From JAWXCH01 sp034440595 (lineage in GTDB: Bacteria > Planctomycetota > Planctomycetia > Pirellulales > JALHPA01), in NCBI GenBank assembly GCA_034440595.1, contig JAWXCH010000272.1:1-5222 (forward strand): 5,222 bases of DNA, in the 5' to 3' direction. A program made the translations under genes and the position numbers. Below the pieces are notes generated by a model that made no database searches, had not been told where the DNA came from, and worked only from the letters and a program-made list of their open reading frames with translations. Shown here piece by piece: positions 1 through 5,222 of this stretch; the first letter of the stretch is position 1, and each line of letters starts with the position of its first letter.

Positions 1-250
1 CCAGAATACTGTGCAGGCGTTGGCACTCGCGCTGGACAATGTGGATTTTCTTGACAGCGCGGCGATCGCGCGGGGTGACCGCATCGGCAAAATCCTCGGC
101 CAGCAGCTCCATCGACAGATTGATGGTCGACAATGGGTTCTTAATCTCGTGCGCCAGTCCGCCGGCCAACGCCGCGATCTCGTTGTACTGGTCAACCAGC
201 CGCTGGTTTTCATCCTCAGTCGGTGATTGAAGCGGCTCGCCAGTATTCAT
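1..250 (-). CDS. Sensor histidine kinase, N-terminal part (runs off the left edge)
   Basis: The minus strand encodes 83 codons plus one base, starting ATG at 250 and open to the window edge. Around residues 28-41 it reads LAGGLAHEIKNPLS, a textbook H-box of the HisKA dimerisation/phosphoacceptor domain, with His34 as the expected autophosphorylated residue. The helix continues to about residue 83, ending ECQRLHSIL. The ATP-binding HATPase_c domain should lie beyond the edge. Only about 33 polar residues precede the histidine, with no signal peptide, membrane segment or room for a PAS domain, so this looks like a cytoplasmic NtrB/AtoS-type kinase; a sensor could only be C-terminal or on a partner protein. 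An in-frame ATG at 277 would add nine residues (MLTFANWFG). Neither start has a clear Shine-Dalgarno sequence. A response regulator downstream is likely but not visible. The family call is firm; substrate and signal are unknown. Confidence 0.87.
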   Translation of the reverse strand, partial: MNTGEPLQSPTEDENQRLVDQYNEIAALAGGLAHEIKNPLSTINLSMELLAEDFADAVTPRDRRAVKKIHIVQRECQRLHSIL

Positions 251-278
251 ACCAAACCAGTTTGCAAACGTAAGCATG

Positions 279-340
279 AACCGTGGGCTAGCGCCCAACG
301 GCTGATAGCGTTATCAGCCGAAACGCGCTAGCGTCCGGTT
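279..340. repeat. 62-bp symmetric palindromic intergenic element
   Basis: The sequence folds on itself with perfectly symmetric spacing. Outer arms are AACCG (279-283) with CGGTT (336-340). Middle arms are GCTAGCGC (287-294) with GCGCTAGC (325-332). Inner arms are CGGCTGATA (299-307) with TATCAGCCG (312-320), around a 4-base loop (308-311). The stems are separated by matched 3/3 and 4/4 internal loops, so 22 of 29 opposed positions are Watson-Crick pairs. It has no T-tract and sits apart from the clear terminator at 411-454, so it does not look like a terminator. The organisation resembles REP/BIME-type or small MITE-like dispersed palindromes. It ends one base before the alternative kinase start at 277 and could also fold in that mRNA. 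Whether it is dispersed in the genome cannot be seen here. Confidence 0.75.
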
Positions 341-410
341 ACCTTAGAATCCGCGTGGTCGCAAAATTTCCTACCAACTTTCGTGACGCTGACATGAAAG
401 TAGCACTAAC

Positions 411-454
411 AAAAAAACGCCCGATCGGCCCGGCATCCCGGGGATCGGGCGTTT
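411..454 (-). terminator. Rho-independent terminator of pnp
   Basis: Read on the minus strand, a perfect 12-bp stem (arms 443-454 and 415-426, AAACGCCCGATC pairing with GATCGGGCGTTT) is followed by a run of seven T (complement of 411-417). The 16-base loop has a further 3-bp CCC/GGG pairing. It lies about 40 bases after the pnp stop codon and separates pnp from the downstream kinase gene. This is the strongest terminator in the window. Confidence 0.92.
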
Positions 455-492
455 ATAGTTTCTCGTAATTTCACGGCTATGCCTAACCGCAA

Positions 493-2634
493 TTAAGCAC
501 TGGCACCTTCGCCAGCGCCAACAGCAGCACCCACACCGGTCGTTTCGGCCATTTCGCGAAGCGCAACCTTGCGGCTCAGCTTGATGCGATCCTGATCATC
601 AATGGCGATGACCTTAACGTGCAGGTAGTCACCTACCTTGCAGACATCGTGTACGTTCTTGATGTAATCTTCGGCCAGTTCGCTGATGTGACATAGCCCA
701 TCACGTCCGGCGACCACTTCAACAAAGGCACCAAAGTCCTTGACGCTGGTGACACGGCCTTCGTAGATCTTGCCGATCTGAACCGATGCGGTCAGAGCTT
801 CAACACGTGCCATGGCGGCTTTGGCACCGGCCATGTCGTTGCTGGCGACCACGACGGTTCCGTCGTCGTCGACTTCGATCACAGCACCGGTCGACTCTTG
901 GATTCCGCGAATGGTCTTGCCTCCAGGACCGATCAATGCACCGATCTTTTCGGGATCGATCTTGGTCCGCAGTAGGCGAGGAGCATACTGCGAAATATCC
1001 GCACGTGGTCGTGAGATAGCAGTCAGCATCTTACGCAAAATCTCAATTCGTGCCTCACGGGCCTGAGTCAGTGTGCCACGGATGATCTTTTCGCTGATCC
1101 CGGCAATCTTCAAGTCGAGCTGAATGCCAGTGATGCCGTTTTGCGTTCCGGCAATCTTGAAATCCATGTCGCCAAAGTGATCTTCGTCACCGAGGATATC
1201 GGTCAAGAGCACAAAGTTGTCCTCCGACTGCTTCACCAGACCGATCGAGATACCGGCGACTGGGTTACTAATCGGCACGCCAGCGGCCATCAGGCCAAGG
1301 GTCGCACCGCAGACGCTGGCCATTGAGCTGGAGCCGTTCGACTCCAGAATGTCCGAAATCACGCGGATCGTGTACGGGAATTCTTCTGGCCCAGGAAGCA
1401 CGGGCTTCACGCTCCGTTCGGCCAACATTCCGTGGCCAATCTCGCGACGGCCCGGACCACGAATCGGCTTGGTTTCACCGACCGAGAACGGTGGGAAGTT
1501 GTAGTCCAGCATGAACTTCTTGGAGTACTCTTCAATCAGCCCATCGACACGTTGTTCATCGCGTGAGGTACCCAGGGCGACGGTGATCAGAGCCTGCGTC
1601 TCGCCACGTTGGAACAATGCCGAACCGTGAACGCGTGGCAACAGATCGACCGCACATTCCAATTCGCGAAGCGATTTATTGTCGCGACCATCGGCACGCT
1701 TGCCGGCCAGGATCAGATCGCGAACCACCAGCTCTTCCAGATTGTGCCACGAGGTGCTGAACGCCGCAGCACTAATCGCACCCTCAGCAGTTGGATCGGG
1801 AATCAGTTCGGCCGCAGCACGAACTTTCAGTTCCTTGACCGCGGTGGCGCGATTGAGCTTCCCTTCCAGCGTCTTGGCCGTTGTCAATTCCTGGTAGTAC
1901 TGATTCTTCAGGCGATCAAATACGCCGTCCGAAGGAGAAGCCTCATAAGGCTTCCGCTCGATACCGCACTTTTTCACGAACTCAAGTTGCAAGTCGCAGA
2001 TCTCGCGAACAATGCGGTGAGCTTCCATCAGCGCTTCGGCCATCCGCTCTTCTGGCATCTCACGGGCAAAGCCCTCAATCATCAAAACCGCGTCCTGACT
2101 ACCAGAGAGGATCAAATCCAGATCACTCTCTTCGAGCTGATCATGCGTTGGAAACGCGACAAACTGACCGTCAATATGGCCCAGACGAACCGAAGCGATT
2201 GGCCCTTGGAACGGCAGCGAAGTGAGGCAAAGTGCCGCCGAAGCGCCATTCATAGCCATCACGTCCGGATCATTCTGTCGATCGCTCGACAGAACAACCG
2301 CCTGAATCTGAACTTCGTTAATGAAGCCCGCCGGAAACAACGGCCGAATCGGGCGATCCATCAGGCGGCTGGTCAGAGTCTCTTTCGTGGTCGGGCGAGT
2401 TTCCCGCTTCAAGAACCCACCAGGAAATTTACCGGCCGCAGCGGTTCGCTCGCGATAGTCGCAGGTCAGCGGAAAGAAATCCGTTCCTGGACGAGGTGTT
2501 CCGGTCGTGGCAGCGACCAGCACCGTCGTTTCTCCGTATTGCACAAACACACTGCCAGCGGCTTGTTTGGCTAGATAGCCGGTTTCGATCGATAATGTTT
2601 GACTACCAATTTGCTTTTCTACACGTACTTTCAA
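493..2634 (-). CDS. pnp: Polynucleotide phosphorylase (polyribonucleotide nucleotidyltransferase)
   Basis: PNPase degrades RNA 3'-5' with phosphate, releasing nucleoside diphosphates, and can add tails in reverse; it acts in the cytoplasm as a trimer, often within the degradosome. The 713-residue protein is full length for the family. In order it has a first RNase PH-like domain (about 4-145, with FLKRETRPTTKE at 74-85), an alpha-helical linker (about 150-300), a second RNase PH domain (about 320-530), a KH domain with the GPGG loop (GALIGPGGKTIR, 565-576) and an S1 domain (about 618-690). Catalytic landmarks are present: RREIGHG (396-402), NGSSSMAS (433-440) and GDEDHFGDMDFK (482-493), whose Asp485, Asp491 and Lys493 match the metal ligands Asp486, Asp492 and Lys494 of E. 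coli. A short Gly/Ala tail ends the protein. The start is TTG at 2634, supported by AGGA eight bases upstream and by the family-typical MKVRVEK; no in-frame ATG fits. It follows rpsO on the same strand and ends at a strong terminator. Confidence 0.98.
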   Translation of the reverse strand: MKVRVEKQIGSQTLSIETGYLAKQAAGSVFVQYGETTVLVAATTGTPRPGTDFFPLTCDYRERTAAAGKFPGGFLKRETRPTTKETLTSRLMDRPIRPLFPAGFINEVQIQAVVLSSDRQNDPDVMAMNGASAALCLTSLPFQGPIASVRLGHIDGQFVAFPTHDQLEESDLDLILSGSQDAVLMIEGFAREMPEERMAEALMEAHRIVREICDLQLEFVKKCGIERKPYEASPSDGVFDRLKNQYYQELTTAKTLEGKLNRATAVKELKVRAAAELIPDPTAEGAISAAAFSTSWHNLEELVVRDLILAGKRADGRDNKSLRELECAVDLLPRVHGSALFQRGETQALITVALGTSRDEQRVDGLIEEYSKKFMLDYNFPPFSVGETKPIRGPGRREIGHGMLAERSVKPVLPGPEEFPYTIRVISDILESNGSSSMASVCGATLGLMAAGVPISNPVAGISIGLVKQSEDNFVLLTDILGDEDHFGDMDFKIAGTQNGITGIQLDLKIAGISEKIIRGTLTQAREARIEILRKMLTAISRPRADISQYAPRLLRTKIDPEKIGALIGPGGKTIRGIQESTGAVIEVDDDGTVVVASNDMAGAKAAMARVEALTASVQIGKIYEGRVTSVKDFGAFVEVVAGRDGLCHISELAEDYIKNVHDVCKVGDYLHVKVIAIDDQDRIKLSRKVALREMAETTGVGAAVGAGEGASA

Positions 2635-2885
2635 TGTTTCATTCCTACTTTTTAATGCCTACATTCATTCTTCTAATAATTCTTGTTCTGTCTTGCCCTG
2701 CCCAATCTTTTCTGTCTTGTTCCCGTGCGCGATTTGCGGTGTAACTTGCCGATGATCACGGTTCTATCGAACGGTCGCGCTCGCGAGACCAGTATCTGCC
2801 TGTCGCAGCATGTGCATCTCAGTAGAGTTCGCGACTAAACGCAACTCCCCACTCCGCCGACCAATGCCGCAATCGCTCTGCGCGA
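2635..2885 (-). other. rpsO-pnp intergenic region and pnp leader
   Basis: This 251-base gap has no gene I can support and no hairpin with a T-run, so read-through from rpsO into pnp is likely. The last 90 or so mRNA bases before pnp are strongly purine-rich. They contain a 10-base direct repeat, CAAGACAGAA in the mRNA (complement of 2710-2719 and 2686-2695), with a 24-base period. Further upstream, 2773-2790 can form a short hairpin (GGTC..GACC arms with one mismatch). In E. coli the equivalent gap holds an internal terminator, a second promoter and an RNase III-cleaved hairpin used in PNPase autoregulation; I see no clear counterpart of any of these. Confidence 0.55.
2643..2646 (-). promoter_or_regulatory. 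Ribosome binding site that fixes the TTG start of pnp
   Basis: The mRNA reads AGGA here, eight bases before the TTG at 2634. An ATG at 2642 directly abuts the AGGA with no spacing, is in another frame and reaches a stop after three codons (ATG AAA CAT TGA). The spacing therefore favours the TTG. Confidence 0.6.
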
Positions 2886-3155
2886 CTACTTGCGGATATC
2901 TAACTTGCGGATGATGTCCAGGTAGCGTTGCGGATCGACTCGCTTGAGATAATCCAGCAATCGCCGACGGCGTCCGACCATGGCCAACAGACCACGTCGA
3001 CTGGCAAAATCCTTTTTGTGCGTCCGCATGTGTTCGGTCAATTCGGTGACCCGCGTGGTCAGCACCGCAATTTGCACTTCCGGAGAGCCGGTATCCGCAT
3101 CACTCCGACGATATTCCCCAATCAACTCTTGCTTACGCTCTTTTGTAACAGACAT
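2886..3155 (-). CDS. rpsO: 30S ribosomal protein S15
   Basis: S15 is a primary binder of 16S rRNA in the platform of the small subunit and forms a bridge to the large subunit. The 89-residue length is exactly typical. Conserved 16S-contacting residues are in their standard positions: DTGSPEVQ at 21-28 (Thr22, Gly23, Gln28 in E. coli numbering), His42 and His46 in EHMRTHKKD, Asp49, and SRRGLL at 52-57; Tyr69 in RRRRLLDYL also matches. The ATG at 3155 is preceded by GAAGGA at 3168-3173, a good Shine-Dalgarno at a slightly long 12-base spacing. It stands directly upstream of pnp on the same strand, the conserved rpsO-pnp order. The leader upstream contains strong candidate RNA hairpins that could serve S15 feedback control of translation, which is known for this protein in several phyla. 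Confidence 0.98.
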   Translation of the reverse strand: MSVTKERKQELIGEYRRSDADTGSPEVQIAVLTTRVTELTEHMRTHKKDFASRRGLLAMVGRRRRLLDYLKRVDPQRYLDIIRKLDIRK

Positions 3156-3235
3156 CGATTTCTACTTTCCTTCGCGTACGCCAGCCTGCGCTCGACCGCC
3201 TAAAGTCCCTTCTAAACACGACAGAGAATGCTCGA

Positions 3236-3315
3236 AAACTGCTCAAGGGATCCCCTCAAACAGTTTGCCGACTTCCCCAGGTTCTAGAAAGGTACCGGCT
3301 CACTGCCAGGGTACC
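3236..3315 (-). promoter_or_regulatory. Structured rpsO mRNA leader (candidate S15 autoregulatory element)
   Basis: Two hairpins can form in the minus-strand RNA upstream of rpsO. The first (3291-3315) pairs GGTACC at both ends (3310-3315 with 3291-3296) and GGC with GCC inside, around a 5-base loop, giving 9 bp with a 2-base bulge (3308-3309). The second (3236-3266) is a continuous 14-bp stem with a 3-base loop (3250-3252), made of 11 Watson-Crick and 3 G-U pairs. The G-U pairs hold only in the rpsO-sense RNA, since the opposite strand would have A-C mismatches, so the fold favours function in this transcript. S15 is known to repress its own mRNA through structurally diverse leaders; assigning that role here is inference. 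Neither hairpin has a T-run, so they are unlikely to be terminators. Confidence 0.5.
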
Positions 3316-3355
3316 GTGCCATACAATTGGATTATGTCGAGAATTTCAAGACCCT

Positions 3356-3383
3356 AGTGTAACGTTCTCAAGCCCGTTTGCAA
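3356..3383 (-). promoter_or_regulatory. Possible sigma70-type promoter for rpsO-pnp
   Basis: On the minus strand, TTGCAA (3378-3383) is followed after 16 bases by TACACT (3356-3361); each hexamer matches 4 of 6 consensus positions. Transcription would begin near 3350, giving a leader of roughly 195 bases that contains both hairpins. The -35 hexamer also lies in a small inverted repeat, GTTTGC (3376-3381) and GCAAAC (3386-3391). The match is weak enough to arise by chance. Confidence 0.3.
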
Positions 3384-3477
3384 CCGCAAACCGGCCCTCT
3401 ACACTGACCGAAAAGAGTGCCGCTGGCAGGATTTAACGCTCAGGCAGTTACTTCCTGCAATGCATCAAAGCAACGAA

Positions 3478-3506
3478 CGAGTCAGAAACCGCTTGTTTCT
3501 GACTCG
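3478..3506 (-). terminator. Likely intrinsic terminator of the desaturase gene
   Basis: A perfect 12-bp stem (CGAGTCAGAAAC at 3478-3489 with GTTTCTGACTCG at 3495-3506) encloses a 5-base loop. On the minus strand it is followed by TTCGTTGCTTTG, which is T-rich but interrupted. It lies about 70 bases after the desaturase stop. A second small hairpin (GAACCAA at 3542-3548 with TTGGTTC at 3552-3558, 3-base loop) stands closer to the stop without a T-run and may help protect the 3' end. It separates the desaturase from rpsO. Confidence 0.65.
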
Positions 3507-3576
3507 GTCGGCTAGGTTTTTCTGCGGTATCGAGAGCCAAGGAACCAACATTTGGTTCAATCACACGGCTCATTCA

Positions 3577-4695
3577 TCACGCGGGCTTCTCATTCTTCGG
3601 AATCTTGCGAACCACGTTCCAGGCCAAGCCAACCTTTTCCAAGGCACAAATCGCCCAGTAGGTGATGTCCACTTCCCACCACTTATGGCCATGTTTGGCC
3701 ATGCGCTGGTAAGCGTGGTGATTGTTATGCCACCCTTCGCCAAAGGCCAATAGCCCGACCCACCACAGGTTGGTGCTGTCGTCCGAGGTTTCGTAGTTCT
3801 TGTAGCCCCACAGGTGCGTCGCCGAATTCACAAACCAGGTGACATGCAGCACAAACACGGTTCGCAGGAATACTCCCCAAAAGACTAGCGACCAGGCGAC
3901 ATCGGTGCCCCAAAGGGCCTGCCCGGCAAAAAACAGCGCCACGCCAAATACCCAGTGCCAGACCAGAAACGTCTTGTGCAAAAAGACCATCATCGGGTCC
4001 TTCGCCAAGTCCGGGGCGTACCGCGCCGTCAAATCCGCATGCCACTTGGCACCGTGATTCGGCATGAACCACAGCATATGCGACCACAATCCGCCGTCGC
4101 GCGGCGAGTGCGGGTCACCATCCTTATCACTATGTGCATGGTGTTTGCGGTGATTGCCAACCCAGGTGATGGCCGAGCCTTCTCCGGACATGCCACCTAA
4201 CCAGGCAAAAAACCAGCGAATTGGCCGATAGGTCTGAAAGCTGCCGTGTGTGAGCAACCGGTGATACCCCATGCAAACACCCAGGCTGCCAGTCACCCAC
4301 GAAAGCAAGGCAAAGGTGAGAATCCCCTGCCAGGAGATAAAGTAAAGCGCGCCAAGCGCGCCAATATGCACAAATGCAATCCAGATTACGATCGGCCAGT
4401 CTTTGCCACGTGCCCAAGGATTCTTGTGGTCATAGCCGTCTTCGCCTGGAAGATCCTCGCCATGCTCTGGCGCCAGCAGTGCTTCAGAGGCTAGGCCGGT
4501 ATCACTTTCGTCAGCGGCACGGCGCAGGCTTTTTGAATCTGACCGTTTCTTCTTGCGTTTCGGGGGGGCCAGAATCGCTGATCGCGGTCCTAATCCGATC
4601 GGTGAGGGGCGGTCGTGCGAAGAAGAGCGACCGCTTCCCGCTTGCTTATCGTTTTCAAAAGAGCCTGCTGCGTCAAACGCATCAATTGTGGCCAT
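3577..4695 (-). CDS. Membrane acyl-CoA (Delta9-type) fatty acid desaturase
   Basis: This di-iron integral membrane enzyme would introduce a cis double bond into saturated acyl chains, using O2 and electrons from a redox partner, and so adjust membrane fluidity. The 372-residue protein carries all three histidine boxes: GYHRLLTH (143-150, His145 and His150), HRKHH (182-186) and HNNHH (323-327). It also has NSATHLWG (290-297), whose Asn290 and His294 match extra metal-site residues of stearoyl-CoA desaturases. Hydrophobic stretches fall at about 101-121, 123-142, 159-178, 243-262 and 266-290, as in the family. The first 90 or so residues are polar, charged and probably disordered, with a basic run PKRKKKR (45-51), longer than the usual bacterial N-terminus. 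I chose ATG 4695 because CAGGAG precedes it by ten bases; an in-frame ATG at 4758 would place that site inside the gene. No ferredoxin, cytochrome b5 or reductase gene is adjacent. Exact chain length and regiospecificity cannot be read from the sequence. Confidence 0.93.
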   Translation of the reverse strand: MATIDAFDAAGSFENDKQAGSGRSSSHDRPSPIGLGPRSAILAPPKRKKKRSDSKSLRRAADESDTGLASEALLAPEHGEDLPGEDGYDHKNPWARGKDWPIVIWIAFVHIGALGALYFISWQGILTFALLSWVTGSLGVCMGYHRLLTHGSFQTYRPIRWFFAWLGGMSGEGSAITWVGNHRKHHAHSDKDGDPHSPRDGGLWSHMLWFMPNHGAKWHADLTARYAPDLAKDPMMVFLHKTFLVWHWVFGVALFFAGQALWGTDVAWSLVFWGVFLRTVFVLHVTWFVNSATHLWGYKNYETSDDSTNLWWVGLLAFGEGWHNNHHAYQRMAKHGHKWWEVDITYWAICALEKVGLAWNVVRKIPKNEKPA

Positions 4696-4705
4696 CGATC
4701 TCAAT

Positions 4706-4711
4706 CTCCTG
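4706..4711 (-). promoter_or_regulatory. Shine-Dalgarno site deciding the desaturase start
   Basis: The mRNA reads CAGGAG, ten bases before the ATG at 4695. It supports that start over the in-frame ATG at 4758, whose extra 21 residues lack family character. Confidence 0.7.
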
Positions 4712-4715
4712 TATA

Positions 4716-4737
4716 TGGACAGAATTGCTACTGTCCA
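4716..4737. promoter_or_regulatory. Inverted repeat in the desaturase leader (operator or mRNA hairpin)
   Basis: TGGACAG (4716-4722) and CTGTCCA (4731-4737) are perfect 7-base arms around an 8-base spacer. The element ends four bases before the CAGGAG ribosome site. It could be a dimeric repressor site or a hairpin that affects ribosome access. Desaturase genes are commonly regulated by membrane or temperature signals, but nothing here identifies the regulator. Confidence 0.45.
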
Positions 4738-4996
4738 GCGTCCCTGATTTCCATTCAAAAACAGTCAAACTCCGCTCGCAACTTGCTCAGAGAGGTTGCT
4801 GGTACACCAGTACCCCCGCTACGTATTAAGTTCGTCTGAATTCTAGGGACTTGGCGAGAAATCTGTGTCATCACCGCGCACGGAGATTGTAAAAGTAGCG
4901 TAAAACCCTTTTGTGCTATCGCTTTATGTGACAACTACTGCTCCCGGAGAGGGGGAGCAACCGTCGCAATCGTTTCGCGGCACAGAGAACTGGCAG

Positions 4997-5166
4997 AAAT
5001 CGGCTCCCTTTACTGACCGCCAAAAAGTGCGATTATTTGGCCGTTTTGATCAATCCCGCCCAACTCGGTATTCTGTTACCTTGTTGGTTCAGGTCGTTTT
5101 CCTTCTTTAGCCGAAAAGGTTGTTCCAGAACGGGCGGATTTCCAGTCAAATTGGCTCCCTTCACTG
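4997..5166 (+). repeat. Pair of imperfect 19-base direct repeats
   Basis: The 19 bases at 4997-5015 (AAATCGGCTCCCTTTACTG) recur at 5148-5166 (AAATTGGCTCCCTTCACTG) with 17 of 19 identical, 151 bases apart. They flank the possible rightward promoter at 5046-5074. They might be regulator binding sites or remnants of a local duplication; the sequence between them shows no other repetition. Confidence 0.5.
5046..5074 (+). promoter_or_regulatory. Possible rightward sigma70-type promoter
   Basis: TTGATC (5046-5051) and TATTCT (5069-5074) are separated by the ideal 17 bases; each matches 4 of 6 consensus positions. It would drive a gene beginning at or beyond the right edge, possibly at the ATG at 5205. 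The match is of chance-level quality on its own. Confidence 0.22.
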
Positions 5167-5222
5167 CCTCAGCCTTCGAAGAATTCCCTCAGTTCTGCTC
5201 CCGCATGTCCACACCATACACC

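Larger units (their letters stand above)
4759..5222. other. Right-hand region with no supported gene
   Basis: No frame in this stretch has protein-like composition together with a credible start and ribosome site. It holds a small palindrome, CTGGT-AC-ACCAG (4799-4810), a hairpin TGCTCCC/GGGAGCA (4939-4945 and 4953-4959, 7-base loop) without a T-run, a pair of imperfect direct repeats and a possible rightward promoter. No convincing -35/-10 pair for the desaturase was found here; a TACAAT on the minus strand near 4886-4891 lacks a -35 partner. An ATG at 5205 is open to the edge for six codons (MSTPYT) and could start a divergent gene, but it has no Shine-Dalgarno. Confidence 0.6.

Noticed and set aside
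1609..2574. A 321-codon open frame on the plus strand opposite pnp
   Set aside because: It lies wholly antisense to a full-length conserved pnp; the translation is rich in Arg, Gln and His without domain motifs, as expected for the shadow of a conserved gene.
3291..3316. GGTACCG direct repeat (3291-3297 and 3310-3316) as a regulator site
   Set aside because: The two copies are better explained as the self-complementary arms of the rpsO leader hairpin.
3725..4087. A 120-codon minus-strand frame inside the desaturase
   Set aside because: It overlaps the histidine-box coding region in another frame and shows no recognisable motif.
4716..4737. LexA-type SOS box
   Set aside because: The arms run ACAG...CTGT, opposite to the enterobacterial CTGT-N8-ACAG box, and a desaturase is not an expected SOS gene.
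4696..4758. Extension of the desaturase to an ATG at 4758
   Set aside because: The strong CAGGAG site and the inverted repeat would fall inside the coding sequence, and the 21 extra residues show no family features.
4374..4829. A 151-codon plus-strand frame opposite the desaturase 5' end
   Set aside because: It is antisense to the desaturase N-terminus and its leader, with no ribosome site or protein-like pattern.
4913..5110. A 65-codon plus-strand frame in the right-hand region
   Set aside because: There is no Shine-Dalgarno and no recognisable motif; composition looks like noncoding DNA.
5205..5222. Possible start of a divergent plus-strand gene (MSTPYT...)
   Set aside because: Only six codons are visible and no ribosome site precedes the ATG; the same frame is open far upstream without a start, so it cannot be called a gene from this window.
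1..5222. CRISPR array, tRNA/rRNA gene, insertion sequence or toxin-antitoxin pair
   Set aside because: No regularly spaced repeats, cloverleaf, transposase or paired small genes were seen on either strand.

Overview
The window is an ordinary housekeeping stretch of a bacterial chromosome of moderate G+C. All recognised genes lie on the minus strand. Read in the direction of transcription (right to left) they are a membrane acyl-CoA (Delta9-type) fatty acid desaturase, the rpsO-pnp pair (ribosomal protein S15 and polynucleotide phosphorylase), and the first 83 codons of a soluble sensor histidine kinase that runs off the left edge. The style of the proteins and a palindromic intergenic repeat suggest a planctomycete of the Pirellulaceae (Blastopirellula/Rhodopirellula-like). 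That placement comes from memory of protein flavour and not from a search, so it is moderately to weakly supported.

Layout: 1-250 is the histidine kinase start (minus). 251-492 is intergenic and holds a 62-bp symmetric palindrome (279-340) and the intrinsic terminator of pnp (411-454). 493-2634 is pnp, with a TTG start. 2635-2885 is the rpsO-pnp intergenic region and pnp leader, with purine-rich mRNA and no terminator that I can see. 2886-3155 is rpsO. 3156-3576 holds the rpsO leader, with two candidate RNA hairpins and a possible promoter, and then the desaturase terminator. 3577-4695 is the desaturase. 4696-5222 has no gene I can support; it contains the desaturase leader with an inverted repeat, a hairpin, a pair of imperfect direct repeats and a possible rightward promoter.

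How the genes work together: rpsO-pnp is a classic conserved bacterial pair. S15 is a primary 16S rRNA binder that often represses its own mRNA through a structured leader. PNPase is the 3'-5' phosphorolytic exonuclease of RNA turnover. The desaturase is a separate transcription unit, bounded by its own hairpin terminator, and would adjust membrane lipid fluidity. The kinase follows the pnp terminator and so is probably a separate unit too.

I found no mobile element, CRISPR array, tRNA or rRNA, and no convincing undescribed system. The best leads are the 62-bp palindrome beside the kinase start, the structured rpsO leader, and the long charged N-terminal extension of the desaturase.
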